This document shows positions 48,541 to 62,220 of a stretch of DNA of 64,000 nucleotides, piece after piece; the stretch's first letter is position 1, and each line of letters begins with the position of its first letter. The notes under the pieces were generated by a model. That model searched no databases. It was not told the DNA's origin and saw only the letters and a list, made by a program, of their open reading frames with translations. The translations under genes and the position numbers were made by a program. Source of the stretch: Glycine soja (taxonomy: Eukaryota; Streptophyta; Magnoliopsida; Fabales; Fabaceae); contig NC_041004.1 in the NCBI RefSeq assembly GCF_004193775.1, positions 3,858,718-3,922,717 on the forward strand, written 5' to 3'.

Positions 48541-48820
48541 TCAGTTTAATTTGGGACTTTTTTTTTACCAAAAAGGTGATTTCATAAAATTATATATTAA
48601 ATTAGGTGATTTTTAAAACTTTATAAAAAAATTAGTGATTTTGACTTTTGATATTGCCTATAATTATAAAGGATGTAAAAAAATAACTTTTTACAAAATC
48701 ACCTACTTTTGTATATAGTTTTATGAAATCATGTCTGATAAATAATTTTTAAAACTACCTAGTTTGCTATATAATTTTACTGATTCACTTAGTTTGATAA
48801 AAAAAAAATAGTCTCAGTTT
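48541..48820. mobile_element. Small foldback (MITE-like) element
   Basis: The left arm GGGACTTTTTTTTTACCAAA... and the right arm ending TTTGATAAAAAAAAAATAGTC are inverted copies. Internal blocks (TAGGTGATTTT on the left, AAAACTACCTAG and AAAATCACCTAC on the right) continue the symmetry. The 8-bp direct repeat TCAGTTTA at 48541-48548 and 48813-48820 could be a hAT-type target duplication. No coding capacity. Confidence 0.6.
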
Positions 48821-48989
48821 AGTCATTCTGGGAGCATAGAAATTGTATCATAATAAAAAATAGGATTACAATACTAAAAAGGTGTTTGATTTAATTTTGT
48901 CTTAAAAAAGGTGTTTTGATTTAATTAAGTTCAGATCTTGGTCTTGCTTGCCAAATAGATCGTGTGAATATTGTTCTTTCTACCTGGAG

Positions 48990-49205
48990 GTAACATCAAT
49001 AGATTGTGTGCCATCTTATGAAGCATATGGAATGCGAGAAAGAATTTTGTATTCAATGGGAAAAGTTTTGATGTTGTGAAGATTAATTAGCGAGAGTGCA
49101 GCATTTCATGCATGGTCTTGGCTAAAAAGATTGGATCCATGCTTCACTTTTTCCAACACGCAGTGGATGTCAAACCCAGAGGCATGTATCTAATTCGAAA
49201 CACCA
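48990..49205 (+). pseudogene. LINE polyprotein remnant
   Basis: One frame reads SIWNARKNFVFNGKSFDVV, then a stop, then RECSISCMVLAKKIG. The W-x-x-R-N-x-x-VF signature is typical of the linker between zf-RVT and RNase H domains in plant LINE polyproteins. Stops at about 49019 and 49088 and the small size show it is dead. It is similar in position within the polyprotein to WSRRNEFIFS of the 10.7-kb remnant. Confidence 0.55.
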
Positions 49206-50449
49206 TTTTTTTCTTCATTTGAATTGACAGTGAATTCTTTCTATTTCTTATTCGATTTATGTATTCTTTTTTCTAAATTAAACAAGATAAGGACTAATTC
49301 TCGAACTGCAAGTAAAAAAAATAATAAAATAGAATATAAATTTATCTATAAACTCTATAACTTATAATAGAATTTATGTTTGATAGAAAAGTTATTATCA
49401 TATAGAGTTGACGAATGAGATGAAATTGAGTTCATTAAATAAGAAGAAATGTGGAGTTATGCAGGTCATGCTAGCAGTAGTGGGAATTGGTCTCATGTGG
49501 GATGTGTAGCAATGGTTTCTTTTTGGTGATTATATATGATTATCCATGCTCTGACTTGAAAAATAAAGTCAATAAAAAAATTCAAAAAATAAACACATAA
49601 GTAGAAGTCACGAAAAAGAGTATGTAAAATATAATGATTTTTCTTTTCATCTATATATCTTGCCTCCTCCTGGCTTTATTCTGTCTTAAGATCAAAGATT
49701 CATTTCTAACACAGCCTATGACGTCTTTGCATAATCCATCAATATAAGAAAACTGTGTTTAAAATGTTGCAAGATATATATACCCATGGCTTTCTTTCAC
49801 AGATGGCATGGCAAAAAAAATTGAAGGAAAAAAAAGCCTTATATATACATACGGTAAATGATAAAAGGAGAAAAATGAAAATTTGACATGTTAGTAAAAA
49901 AAAATGGTGTAACCTTTAATTGAGAATTTGATATAAAACCTTGTATTTATAATATTTTTCCCATTTTTAGTTCAAAAAAACTTATTTTTTTCCTATAACA
50001 TCTTTTAAAGAATATTCCTTTTATTTAACAAGTAAATGCACAGTTTCTTAATAAAAAGAAACTGTTTTAATGAACATTTTTTTACCATAGCATAATACGT
50101 ATGTTGAAAGATACAATCAGCAAGCAACTGTGTTTTATATAATATAAAGATAAACATTTATATAATAATATAACAATAATAAATTATATAAAAATGTATA
50201 TAAAATAATAATAATAGCAATAATAAATTAAATAACTATATGTAATTAAAAAAATTAGTGTTTGATTTGTATATACATAATTATCTTAAATGTTGTTGCT
50301 ACTATTTTTAATTAAATAAATGATATATTAAAATAATTAGCATGAATCAAAAATATTTTTCTTTCTTTTTTATTGTAATTTTAAACTAAAAAAAATGAGA
50401 CATCTTTTTACTAGGAGGACATGACTCGTGTTGATAGACACATTCAGTA
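49206..50449. other. AT-rich intergenic DNA
   Basis: No gene, element end or RNA gene recognised. Confidence 0.5.
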
Positions 50450-52033
<1,584 letters not shown>

Positions 52034-52324
52034 TTAATTATTTTTGCCCTCTAATTTTTTAGGTTTAAAAGGTTCAATTTGATCCCTTAATTTATATATT
52101 AGGTTCAACTTAGTTCCTTTTTTTTTTAATTTCAAATTAGATCTTTATTTCTTAAAATGGGTTTAATTTGATCTCATTATTTAAAAATATTTCAAGATGA
52201 CAAAAGAAAAATGAGATTAAATTGAACTCATTTTAAAAAATAAAGAATTTAATTGAACTTTTTAAAACTAAATGGATTAAATTGAACCTCTAAAAAATAA
52301 TTAGAGGACCAAAATAGTAATTAA
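52034..52324. mobile_element. Foldback MITE-like element
   Basis: The left end (ATTAATTATTTTTGCCCTCTAATTTTTTAGG) and the right end (TTAGAGGACCAAAATAGTAATTAA read in reverse complement) pair, and inner blocks (GGTTCAATTTGATCCCTTAA / TGGATTAAATTGAACC) continue the palindrome over about 290 bp. This structure is common in legume genomes. No coding capacity. Target duplication not resolved because the flanks are AT-rich. Confidence 0.6.
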
Positions 52325-52520
52325 ATCTTAAAATTAAAAGGATAAAATATTAAAATTAATTAGTATCAATTAATTAAATTCTCTCCCTTTTTTCATTTTT
52401 ATATTTTAAAAAAAAATTATCTTCTAGGAACCATATCAATTTTTTTTATAAAAATAATTTTTTTAATACACATATATAAGTAAAAAAAAAAATATTAGTC
52501 TCCTCAATAGATGGATCCAT

Positions 52521-53170
52521 TCCTTTTAGTAAGTAACAAATATTTAGCGAATTCAATTGTGACCAATATATAGTTGCAAACCACATATTTTTGTTGTAAT
52601 TGTTTTTGTCCAGGTATATATGCTATATTCTTATAACTGAACACCATTTTAGCCTTATTTCAGAATCTATAAGTCATCCTCACTTGTCCATTGTATAATT
52701 TGTGGATTCCCCCCGGAATAACTATCAATAAAGCTAAAAAACCTCAAACCTCGAGTTCAGGCAGTAGACTGATGGCCTAATTAATTTAGTTTTTATTTAA
52801 AATTTAAGATATTTAATGATTCAAATTGCTTGAGGTTCTGAATTTAATTTGTTCGACATATGATAATAAATGAACAATCCTTGAAAAATGTAAAGAGTTA
52901 TAAAAATACTTTTTATATTTTTACGACAATATGTATATGCATGAAATGAAATGAAGTAGACAACACGACAAGAAATATGCAAAAATTATTAATATTTATT
53001 GGGCAATAAGTTAAGAAGAAACAAATAGAATTGATTAAACACATTGTGGAACAAAAAATGAACCATAAACATGTTAAGATATATTAAACTATGAAAACAT
53101 ATTAAAAACATGCGTGAATACTTTTATTGGTACTATATATAATGTTTAAAATACTACAACAAATTATCAT
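52521..53170. repeat. Local duplication, copy A (uninterrupted)
   Basis: This segment is collinear with 56560-56756 plus 61558-61985. Shared blocks include TTGTTGTAATTGTTTTTGTCC, CTATCAATAAAGCTAAAAAACC, AACCTCGAGTTCAGGCA and GACAATAAGTTAAGAAGAAAC-like sequence. Copy A runs straight through the point where copy B is split by the Copia at 56757, so it preserves the empty site (ACTATCAATAAAG near 52720). Confidence 0.85.
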
Positions 53171-53429
53171 ATGCCAGGTGGTTAATGCATCCATGTATAA
53201 ATGTTTCAGCCTTGCAAATTGATATTGAGCTTCAGTATGTGAAAAAGCTGCAGAAAATAAGAACTACTTGTCCTTGTCGAATCTGAAAATTACTTTGGGT
53301 ACCAACTTTACAAATGGTTTGTTCTCAAAACATGGTGTGTATATTCACATTTCAACAAATGCCAAAACTCTACAATTTTGAGGATTAACTTGTAAGAGAG
53401 ATGCTATTCATGGATATATGCTTCTTAGT

Positions 53430-53715
53430 TTAGTCTTGTGTTTTCCCGTGAAGATGAGCCTTCAATTGTTTCTCACTTGTGACAGCAACCTGACATAATG
53501 CATAACTCCAATCGTGCTTAGATTTTTCTGGAAATTGCATGAATGATGCTGATTGTCATCAATCGCAGAATGTGTAATTGCTTTGCGCTTTGCAACATAA
53601 CCATCACCATTTGACTTAGCCTGCAATATAATAAAGAAAATAACATATGCTCATCAGCCAATCAAGAGCTTCAACATCCTATATAATAACTCCATTTTCT
53701 ATTTCAAATGTATGA

Positions 53716-53812
<97 letters not shown>

Positions 53813-54956
53813 CACAACATGGTTCCATTGACATGAAAGTTACATTAGTGCAATTATACCATGAAGAAAAATGTATTCTTCGATTTTTTGTTTGCCAAAC
53901 AAATAGGAGGAATAATATTTTATTTTACTTTCATATTTTTAATAGTATTTATCAAAAGTTTATCCAAACACATGTGGTCTTTTTAAAAAAAAAAAAATCT
54001 GAAAACAAGGAAGCATGCAAACTAAGAAATGAGAAGATATATTCTCAAATAAATTTACCAAGAAAGTTTTTCTATCGATTTTTAATCTCCAAAATTATTT
54101 CCAAATCAATACTTATTAAATCGGTGTTTTCATCTTACTGTATCATGGAAATCAGTTCTTCAAATTATTTTACAAAATAGATTTAAAAATAAAATAAAGA
54201 AATCAAAACACAATCATCTTACTGCCTAATTAACTGTGTCAAAATTAAGTGAATAAGGGATATTGCAAGCAATTAAGCCACTATTCCGGAGTCATTTCCA
54301 AACAAGGTGACATTTGGTTAATCAAAAACGAAAAGAGAAAACCTTTTTCACAATCTTAGCTCCACTAAAGAAGCAAGAAAAAAAAATTGAAGACAAAGAC
54401 AAAAACAAAAGCTCAGCATAAAATTACAATAATTTGGATTAAAAGACATGGAAACTCCTTCAGGAAGTGACATCCCCTCTGATCTTATCATTAATTTGGA
54501 TTCTTGATGCTTTCTGCGATGTCATTTTCCTCTTAACTTCCTCCTTCAGCTCTCTCCGTCGTGATAATGCAATTTCATAAGCGATTATCTCTCTCTTAAT
54601 TTCTGCCTTCTTTGGCTCCCGTTGTCTCGATTCAATCTTGAATTCTCGTTGGTACACATTGTCGACATTGCCTGGCAATGACATTGGTAAAATTTTGGAT
54701 GTCAAAGCATTGCTAGGGAAACCACCAGACACATATTCAAACCCTAGAAATGAAATCATGTGGAAAAAAAATATTTTTTTAAAGAACAAAATAAAATGGT
54801 TTTCTTGAAAAGATGGATTGTGAAGAAAATTATGTGAACATTACCTTGTAATGGGTGCCCAAAAATATCTGGATTCATGCATGGGATAGTGAAAAGAGGG
54901 TTCAGCATTGGTGAAAGTGTCCTTTGGTTTTGACCAGCACAATACTTGAATTCCAT
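53430..54956 (-). pseudogene. Decayed U1-type zinc finger gene (MEFK family)
   Basis: Exon 1 (54845-54956) begins MEFKYCAGQNQ, the start typical of a plant family with U1/matrin-type C2H2 fingers. A GT...AG intron of 101 bases leads in frame to exon 2 (upper end 54743), with an EIIAYEIALSRRRELKEEVKRKM helix matching the family's charged coiled region. The frame stops at 54460-54462, and a different frame continues with MSLPEGVSMSFNPN, suggesting a frameshift. After a long intron containing (AT)45, a last exon (53430-53620, after an AG acceptor) ends with a finger-like segment WSYALCQVAVTSEKQLKAHL. There the expected first Cys is Tyr and the second His is missing, and a frameshift separates it from the exon's start. 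Family role: presumed RNA-binding or nuclear; this copy is unlikely to be functional. Confidence 0.6.
53718..53808. repeat. (AT)n microsatellite, 45 repeats
   Basis: About 91 bp of uninterrupted AT, within the long intron of the decayed zinc finger gene. Confidence 0.95.
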
Positions 54957-56556
54957 GGAAAAAGTTGAAACGTTAGTTAAACAAATGAAAGGCTTGAAGA
55001 AAGACAAAGTGCTTATGAAATTAGAGACAATGTGTGAATGCCTTAAGTGTTGAGTTTGTGTGTGATTAAATAGGTCTAAGGGGCGGTGTTTGCGTTGGCA
55101 TCTAATTAGGAGCGTTCAATGGCCAAGGTGTTGTGAATCATAATTAATTTCTCTCACTCTTTCTACAAAATTCATCAAATATTATTGACTTTGACCGTAG
55201 AAAAACCTAATTAAATGTGAAAAAATATGTTTGACCTAGGAAAACATTAAATATGAATAAATATTTACTATGTTAAAATTTGAAATATTTATTCCTTTGT
55301 ACATTAAGCATTAAATATGTTTGACCTAGATAAATATTAAATATGAATAAATATTTATTTTATACAACTAAAATATATAATAATTAAATGTTTTGAATAC
55401 AAAATTTGCATGTAGTTAAAAATTATAATTAATATAGACAATATTTTGAATACATAATTATGTATTATTTTAATAATAAATAATTTAAATTGTCATTTTT
55501 TACTTTAAATTATATATGCTATTTTTAAAAATATATATTATAAATTAATTTATATTGAGAGTTAAAAGAGTTAACGATGACAAGATGAAAGTTTGGAATA
55601 ATTTTCTACGAAAAGGAATACTTGTGTTAATCCAAATAAAGCTTCACTTGGTCACTGAAGATTGGTTAAAGAATTAATAATAAAATATTTTTTTAGAAAT
55701 AAATAAATTAATTATCATTTTTAATATTTTTAATTTTAATTTTTACATTTTTTTTCTTTGGCCAGAGACGGTAAGTTTCCTCTAGTCCGTTGGGTCAATG
55801 ACTAATCCCACTCACATTATATGATTGCCATTGATTAAGGAGAATTTTACATACAAAAAGAATAGAAAATAAATTCTCCAACTAAATTAATCATTTCTAT
55901 ACATATTAACATAACATAATCTTACATGAGTCAACCCTATTAATGAGTCAACCCTATTCATTAGATTTTTACTCTTACTATATCAATTTTATTAGCAAAA
56001 TCTTTAGTATTTTTAACCAGCTAAAGGTATTTTATTTTTAATAAATGTATTGAATGCATAATATTGAATGTAAATCTTGACAAATATATGATAATAAAAA
56101 AGGAATTTGAAATCTTGAAATTCAAAGGGGGAATTATTGTAATGCATAATTTAAATATTCAATTAAAATTTAAAAGTGAGACTTCATTTTCTTTTAGACT
56201 GAATCAAATAATTAGCTAGTTTTGAATATAACTTTGGATATATCTTTAATTTTTCACTTTACACATGTTTTTTTACATTAAAGTTAAATTTGAAAATGAA
56301 TTTATCGTTTAAAAAATCATGAAAATCTATTTTGCTACTAGTATTATGGTCAAACTTAATAATATTTTCTTAGTTTTTATCTTATTAAGTACAAAGCTGA
56401 GTATAGTAAAAAAAAAAACCCTCCTTTTAATGGTTATCGATCGTTTCAAAATTTTTTTTCGTCTTTGGCTGTATGCAATTTTCATTTTGCTATTTTTTTT
56501 TCAAAGAGTAAAATTCAAATGTCTCATTTAAATTGAATAGGTTAGGGACACTTATA
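54957..56556. other. AT-rich intergenic DNA
   Basis: The part nearest 54957 should be the old promoter of the zinc finger pseudogene. No other gene or element end was recognised. An ATGAGTCAACCCTATT direct repeat occurs near 55926 and 55943. Confidence 0.45.
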
Positions 56557-56559
56557 GGA

Positions 56560-56756
56560 GTAAGTCACAAATGTTTAGCGAAGCAATTGTGAACAATATA
56601 TTGTTGCTAACTATTTATTTTTGTTGTAATTGTTTTTGTCCAGGTATGCTATATGCTTCTAATTAAGTGAATACCATTTTAGTCTTATTTTAGAATCTAT
56701 GCAAGTCATCTCACTTGTCTATTTATAATTTGTGGTTTGACCCCGGGATAGCTATC
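56560..56756. repeat. Local duplication, copy B, left part
   Basis: Collinear with 52530-52725. It stops exactly at the LTR start (56757) and resumes at 61558. Confidence 0.85.
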
Positions 56757-56955
56757 TGTGAACTTTGGAATACCAAAGGAGAGAAATTATGAAATGGAAT
56801 ATATTCATTGTGAAAAGAACATCTTACAATGCATAAGAGTAATTAATATATATAGTAAACTAGCTAACTAACAAATTCTTAACTTGGCTAAACTAATTCA
56901 GTTACAACTATGATTAACTAAGACTAACTAGAGTTACTATTTACATCATGTAATA
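56757..56955 (-). repeat. 3' LTR of the 56.8-kb Copia
   Basis: 199 bases. On the plus strand it starts TGTGAACTTTGG and ends CATCATGTAATA. The end of pol overlaps it by 32 bases. The minus-strand start TATTACATG is not the usual TG, so the exact boundary is uncertain by one or a few bases. Confidence 0.9.
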
Positions 56956-59900
56956 GCCCCCCACAAGCTGGACTATGAATGTCTAATAGACCAAGCTTGG
57001 AAATCAATGAATTGAAGGAGGGAGCAGGCAATGGCTTGGTAAGTACATCTGCCAATTGTGCAACAGAAGAAACTGGCAGGAGATGAATGAGGCCAGTTTG
57101 TATTTTCTCACGAATGACATGACAGTCAATTTCAATATGTTTTGTCCTCTCATGGAAGATGGGGTTGTGAGCAAGATAGATAGCACTCTTATTATCACAG
57201 TAGGCTGAGATAGGTTGATCAAGAGAGATGTGAAGATCCTTGAACAAATACTGCAGCCATTCTAATTCACAAGTTAAGCTAGCCAAAGCTCTATATTCTG
57301 CTTCTGAACTTGACCTGGATATTGTGGACTGCTTTTTGGATTTCCAAGACAACATAGATGTGCCAAGAAAGACACAGTAACCAGTTACTGATCTGCGAGT
57401 AGCAGGGCAACTTGCCCAATCTGAGTCTGCAAAACCAGAGAGCTTGAGTGTGGAGGAGGAAGAATAGAACAATCCCTTGGCAGGAGCACTTTTGAGATAT
57501 TTAAGGACTCTAATTGCTGCTGAGTGATGAACTTGTAATGGCTGAGAGATGAATTGACTAAGTTGTTGAACAATGAAAGCAATGTCAGGCCTGGTTGTAG
57601 TTAAATATAAAAGTCTGCCAACAAGTCTCCTATAGGCTGTTTCATCTTCATAAGGGGGTGAGTCACTGTCATGAAGCTTCAAGGAGCAATCAAAGGGAGT
57701 TGTACTAGGCTTAGTAGCCAATAAACCATTGTCCTCAAGCAATTCCAATGCATACTTCCTTTGATTGAGAAAGATGCCTTGAGTAGATCTTGCAATTTCC
57801 AATCTAAGAAAGTATTTAAGCTTGCCAAGGTCCTTGATTTTGAATGTGGAGTCAAGGAATTGTTTGACAGATTGTATTTCCTGCAAATCATCACCTGTCA
57901 AGACAATATCGTCAACATAGACTAAAAGAGCAGTGAAATGAGAATTATGTAGTTTTGTGAACAAAGAATGGTCAGCAGATGAAGGTGAGTATCCAAGGGA
58001 GATAAGAGCAGTGGATAACTTGGAGAACCACTGTCTGCTAGCTTGTTTCAGTCCATATAAGGACTTATGTAATTTGCAGACTTTATTAGAAGAAGAACCA
58101 GGCGGCAAGAACCCAGGAGGCAGATCCATATATACTTCCTCATGCAGATCACCATGAAGGAAAGCATTGTTGACGTCAAGTTGTTCTAAGTGCCAGTCCT
58201 TAATAGCAGCCACAGATAGAAGGGTGCGAATTGTGGTAAGCTTAGCAGCTAGTGAAAAAGTGTCAAAATAATCCACACCTTCTAGTTGAGTGTATCCCTT
58301 TGCCACCAAACGGGCCTTGTATCGTTCAATGGATCCAATAACATGATGCTTGATCTTGTAAACCCATTTGCAACCAATTGGTTGCTTACCTTTAGGCAGA
58401 TCAACAACAGACCAAGTGTTTGTGGATGCAAGAGCATCTAACTCAGATTTCATAGCAAGATTCCAGTAATCAAACTTACAAGCTTGTTTATAAGTTTTGG
58501 GTTCTATAAGAGAACTAATGGACAGACAAAAACGTTTGTGACATGGACTACATTTGTCATATGATAGTATAGAAGAAAGAGGGTAAGGAGATTTACCTGG
58601 ATTAGATGCTGGCAGCATTGAGGATAGCAAATTGCAGTGGTATTCAGAGAGATAAGCAGGAGGTTTTGTTAGTCTATGTGATTTTCTGGTTGGTGCAGGA
58701 GGGGAGGTAGGTTCATTTGGTGGAGGTAAGGATAATGGAAGATCTAGGAGAATGTCAGATGTGTCTAAGTTAGTAATATCAGGGTTGACACTGACAGGAT
58801 TATTGGCAGGTGGAGGTGAGGCAAAAGGAAAGACAGTTTCATGGAAGATTACATTCCTTGAAACATAGAACTCATGGGTGATAGGATCATAAAGAAGGTA
58901 GCCTTTGGTGCCTTCCCTATATCCAAGAAATATGGATTTTCTTGCCCTTGGTGCAAATTTGGTTCTATGGTTATGTAAGGTCGAGGAGTATGCAAGACAT
59001 CCAAAAACTCTTAAATGATGAAGGCTGGGAGGAGTAGAATGAAGCATTTGATAAGGGGTGAGGTTATTCAAAAGAGGGGTGGGAAGTCTGTTGATAATGT
59101 GGATAACTTGTTGTATGGAGAGGTGCCAAAGGTTATGAGGGAGATGAGAGTGAAAAGAAAGAGCACCTGCTACATTCAAAATGTGTTGATGCTTTCTTTC
59201 CACGATGCCATTTTGTTGAGGTGTTTCAACACATGACCTATGATGGATGATACCTTTAGAAAGGTAAAAACTAGTCATGAGAAACTCAGGCCCATTATCA
59301 CTACGAATACATTTGAGTTTCTTATTGAATTGAGTTTCTATGAAGGAAATGAAATTAACTAAGTGAGTTCTGGTTTCACTTTTATTTCTCATGAAAATTG
59401 TCCAAGTAAACCTGTTGTAATCATCTACAAGTGTTAGAAAATACTTATGGCCAGATATGGAAGGGGTGGAAAGAGGTCCCCATATATCAGCATGAATTAA
59501 ATCAAAAATGGCAACAGATTTAGTAGTACTATGAGCAAAAGGTAAATTTCTTTGTTTAGCCAAATGGCAAGTATTACAAGGTTTATGATTGTCATTGAAA
59601 GTGACAAAGGGAAAGTAAGATGAAATACATTTGTGTATATGAGAACTTAAATGTCCTAGTCTAAAATGCCAAATGGTGGCAGGATCATGAGAGATGAAGG
59701 TGTTGATAGAACCAGGTGTGGGAGAGAAAACCAGAGGTGAGGTGGTGTCAAGCACATACAATTTGCCAATCCTCCTAGCTGTAAATCCAGTCATCTTGGG
59801 ATGAAGTAGCTGCACAATTTTACAACAATTAAGGTAGAGTTTCACATCATATAAGGTGGAATCAAATAGAGTAGTAACAGAGATAATATTGACATGAAAC

Positions 59901-61269
59901 GAAGGAAAGTAGTAAACATTATGAAGAACAAGGGAGTCATATAACAAAACTAAACCAGCTATTGTGGTAGTGACAGTGTCACCATTAGGCATGGTCATAG
60001 TTTTGGGTGCAATGTGATATGTGGAAGAAAAACTGTCAAAGATATGAGTAATGTGATCAATGGCACCGGTGTCAACAATCCACCAGTGACTGGTATTATT
60101 TGATAGATTCTTACTAGATGAAGGAGAGGGAGAGGTATGAGAGACAGAATTTGTAGCAAAAACAGAATTAACTGAAGAAGGTGAAGTAGATTGCAACTTG
60201 GATTGTTGGAGTAGCTGTAAAATATGAGTATATTGCTCTTGAATCGTGGACAAAGAAGCACTTGATTCATTTGTTGATGTGGAAGCAGATGATGATGAGG
60301 AAATGTGAGCAGAACCAGCATCTTGAACAGAGTTCACCATAGAGGCATTTCCAGAGGAATTGGACTTACGATGTTGAAAACCAGGAGGATACCCGTGCTT
60401 GATGAAGCAAGTCTCAACAGTATGATTGGTGTGATTACAGTGAGTGCATAGCCGGTTGCCACGACCACCGAAGGAATATCCACGACCACGACCACGACCG
60501 AAATTATTAGAAGGACGAGAAGGCGTTTGAGAGAAGTGATTCACCGACGATTGATTCTCAATTGAAGAATCAGTGGTTGAAGGAAGATTGAACTGGCGTT
60601 CTTGTTGAAGAATCAAATTGAATGCATTGTCTAGGGTTGGAAGTGGAGACATCAGCATAATCTGCGAGCGAACATGAGAATATTGATCACCAAGACCTTT
60701 CAAGAACTTGATTACCTTATCTTGCTCCTTGAATTTGCTTAAATCTGTAGCAACAGCACAAGAACACGGTATAGCACAAGTACAATCACGAATTGGACGA
60801 AAATTCTCAATTTCTTCCCAAAGCGTCGTCAATTTGGTGAAATACAAAGAGATGTCAAGAGTTCCTTGTTGAAGACGAGCTACTTCCTCTTGAATATCAG
60901 CAACGCGAAAAATATCACCCTGAGAGAACCGATTCTCCAAACTTTTCCATACAAGAGAAGCGCGATCACACCAGAGGAGAGATTTCACGATTTCTTCAGA
61001 GATTGAACGTTGAAGCCATGAGAGAACGAGGTTATTACAACGAAGCCAGGGTTCATAGAGAGGATCAGAGATAGGGGAGGGGAAAGAGTGCCATCAACAA
61101 ATTTGACCTTGTTCTTGGAGATAAGAGCCACCTTCATCGATCTGCACCAGATCTGGTAGTTTTTGTTATCAAGCACAGGTTGAACGAGAACAAGAGAAGG
61201 ATTCTCATTCGGATGCATGTAGTATGGATTAGAGGGATTGGTATCAAAATCAGAGTAAGAAATCACCAT
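56924..61269 (-). pseudogene. Copia gag-pol polyprotein with one frameshift
   Basis: The start is ATG 61267-61269 (MVISYSDFDTNPSNP), and gag runs in frame to the purine run at about 61072-61084, where a one-base change of length (a -1 shift, or +2) moves the downstream reading into the frame that continues to 56924. The downstream frame stays open for over 1350 codons: gag UBN2-type region, CCHC zinc knuckle (CTHC...H....C, 60448-60407), protease with DTGA (Asp codon at 60073), GAG-pre-integrase finger, integrase D-D-E (HADIWGP, RSDNGPEF, IVERKH), reverse transcriptase with YVDD, and RNase H (GFADSDW, SSEAEYRA, YCDNKSAI). It makes the capsid protein and the enzymes for reverse transcription and integration in virus-like particles. 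The last codons read through the polypurine tract and 32 bases of the 3' LTR. Catalytic motifs look intact, so one frameshift is the only obvious defect. Confidence 0.95.
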
Positions 61270-61349
61270 TGTTGAGGTGATTCAGCAAGAAAGAATTGTA
61301 AAACGCGAAGAAGATGAAGGCGCGAAAAAATTGCGGAAACGGTTTCAAA

Positions 61350-61358
61350 CTGATACCA
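61350..61358 (-). other. Primer binding site of the 56.8-kb Copia
   Basis: Minus-strand TGGTATCAG follows the LTR end with no gap. It matches the first nine bases of the tRNA-Met-type site, then diverges. Confidence 0.85.
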
Positions 61359-61557
61359 TGTGAACTTTGGAATACCAAAGGAGAGAAATTATGAAATGGA
61401 ATATATTCATTGTCAAAAGAACATCTTACAATGCATAAGAGTAATTAATATATATAGTAAACTAGCTAACTAACAAACTCTTAACTTGGCTAAACTAATT
61501 CAGTTACAACTATGATTAACTAAGACTAACTAGAGTTACTGTTTACATCATGTAATA
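61359..61557 (-). repeat. 5' LTR of the 56.8-kb Copia
   Basis: Same length as the 3' LTR, with three substitutions. Confidence 0.95.
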
Positions 61558-61985
61558 ATATCAATAAAGCTAAAAAACCTTAAACCTCGAGTTCAGGCAC
61601 GACACTGATCATAATTTATTTAAAATTTAAGGTATTCACAAATACGATTTGCATGTGTTTCTGGATTTAATTTGTTTATCATATGATAATAAATGAACAA
61701 TCCTTGAAAAATATGTAAAGAGTTATAATAATATTTTTATATTTTTACCACAAGATGTATATGCATGAAATGAGGTAGACAACATTACACGACATATGTA
61801 AAAGTTATTAATATTTATTGGACAATAAGTTAAGAAGAAACAAATACAATTGATTAAACACATTCTGGAAAAAAATGAACCATAAACAAGTTAAGATATA
61901 TTACATTATAAAACATATTAAAAACATGTGTAGATACATTTATTAGTACTATAATATTTAAAATATTACAACACATTATTTTTAT
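61558..61985. repeat. Local duplication, copy B, right part
   Basis: Resumes the alignment to copy A at ATATCAATAAAGC and continues to about 61985 (copy A to about 53170), with scattered substitutions and indels. Confidence 0.85.
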
Positions 61986-61989
61986 AAGT

Positions 61990-62220
61990 ACTTGTGTATA
62001 AGTTATTATTATAATTAAAAGGAAAATAGGATTAAACTATTCTTATATAAACTATAAGTTGATATCTTGGAGAACTTATTTAAAAAGTTGAAAAAACTTA
62101 TAAACATATGATAATTAAGCTATTTTTATAAACTTTTCTAAACACTTGGCTAATACTTATGCCATAAGATAAGTCCAATTAAACTCTACATAAGCTCTTC
62201 CAAACAACACCATATATATT
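61990..62220. repeat. Probable MITE remnant
   Basis: Contains ACTTGTGTATAAGTTATTATTA near the left side and GTGTTTGGAAGAGCTTATGTAGAGTT (minus strand) at the right side, with AACTTATAAACATATGATA-type sequence between. These AAGCTTAT/ATAAGCTT-like blocks recur in common legume MITEs. Ends were not resolved. Confidence 0.35.

Larger units (their letters stand above)
56757..61557 (-). mobile_element. Ty1/copia retrotransposon, near intact, recently inserted
   Basis: The 4.8-kb element is on the minus strand. LTRs of 199 bp lie at 56757-56955 (3') and 61359-61557 (5') and differ at three positions (98.5% identity). Flanking CTATC (56752-56756) and ATATC (61558-61562) form a 5-bp target duplication with one mismatch, and the uninterrupted paralogous site at about 52720 reads CTATCAATAAAG. 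The primer site (minus strand TGGTATCAG, 61350-61358) abuts the 5' LTR. The polypurine tract is minus-strand TGTGGGGGGC just before the 3' LTR. The coding region is open except for one gag frameshift. Confidence 0.95.
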
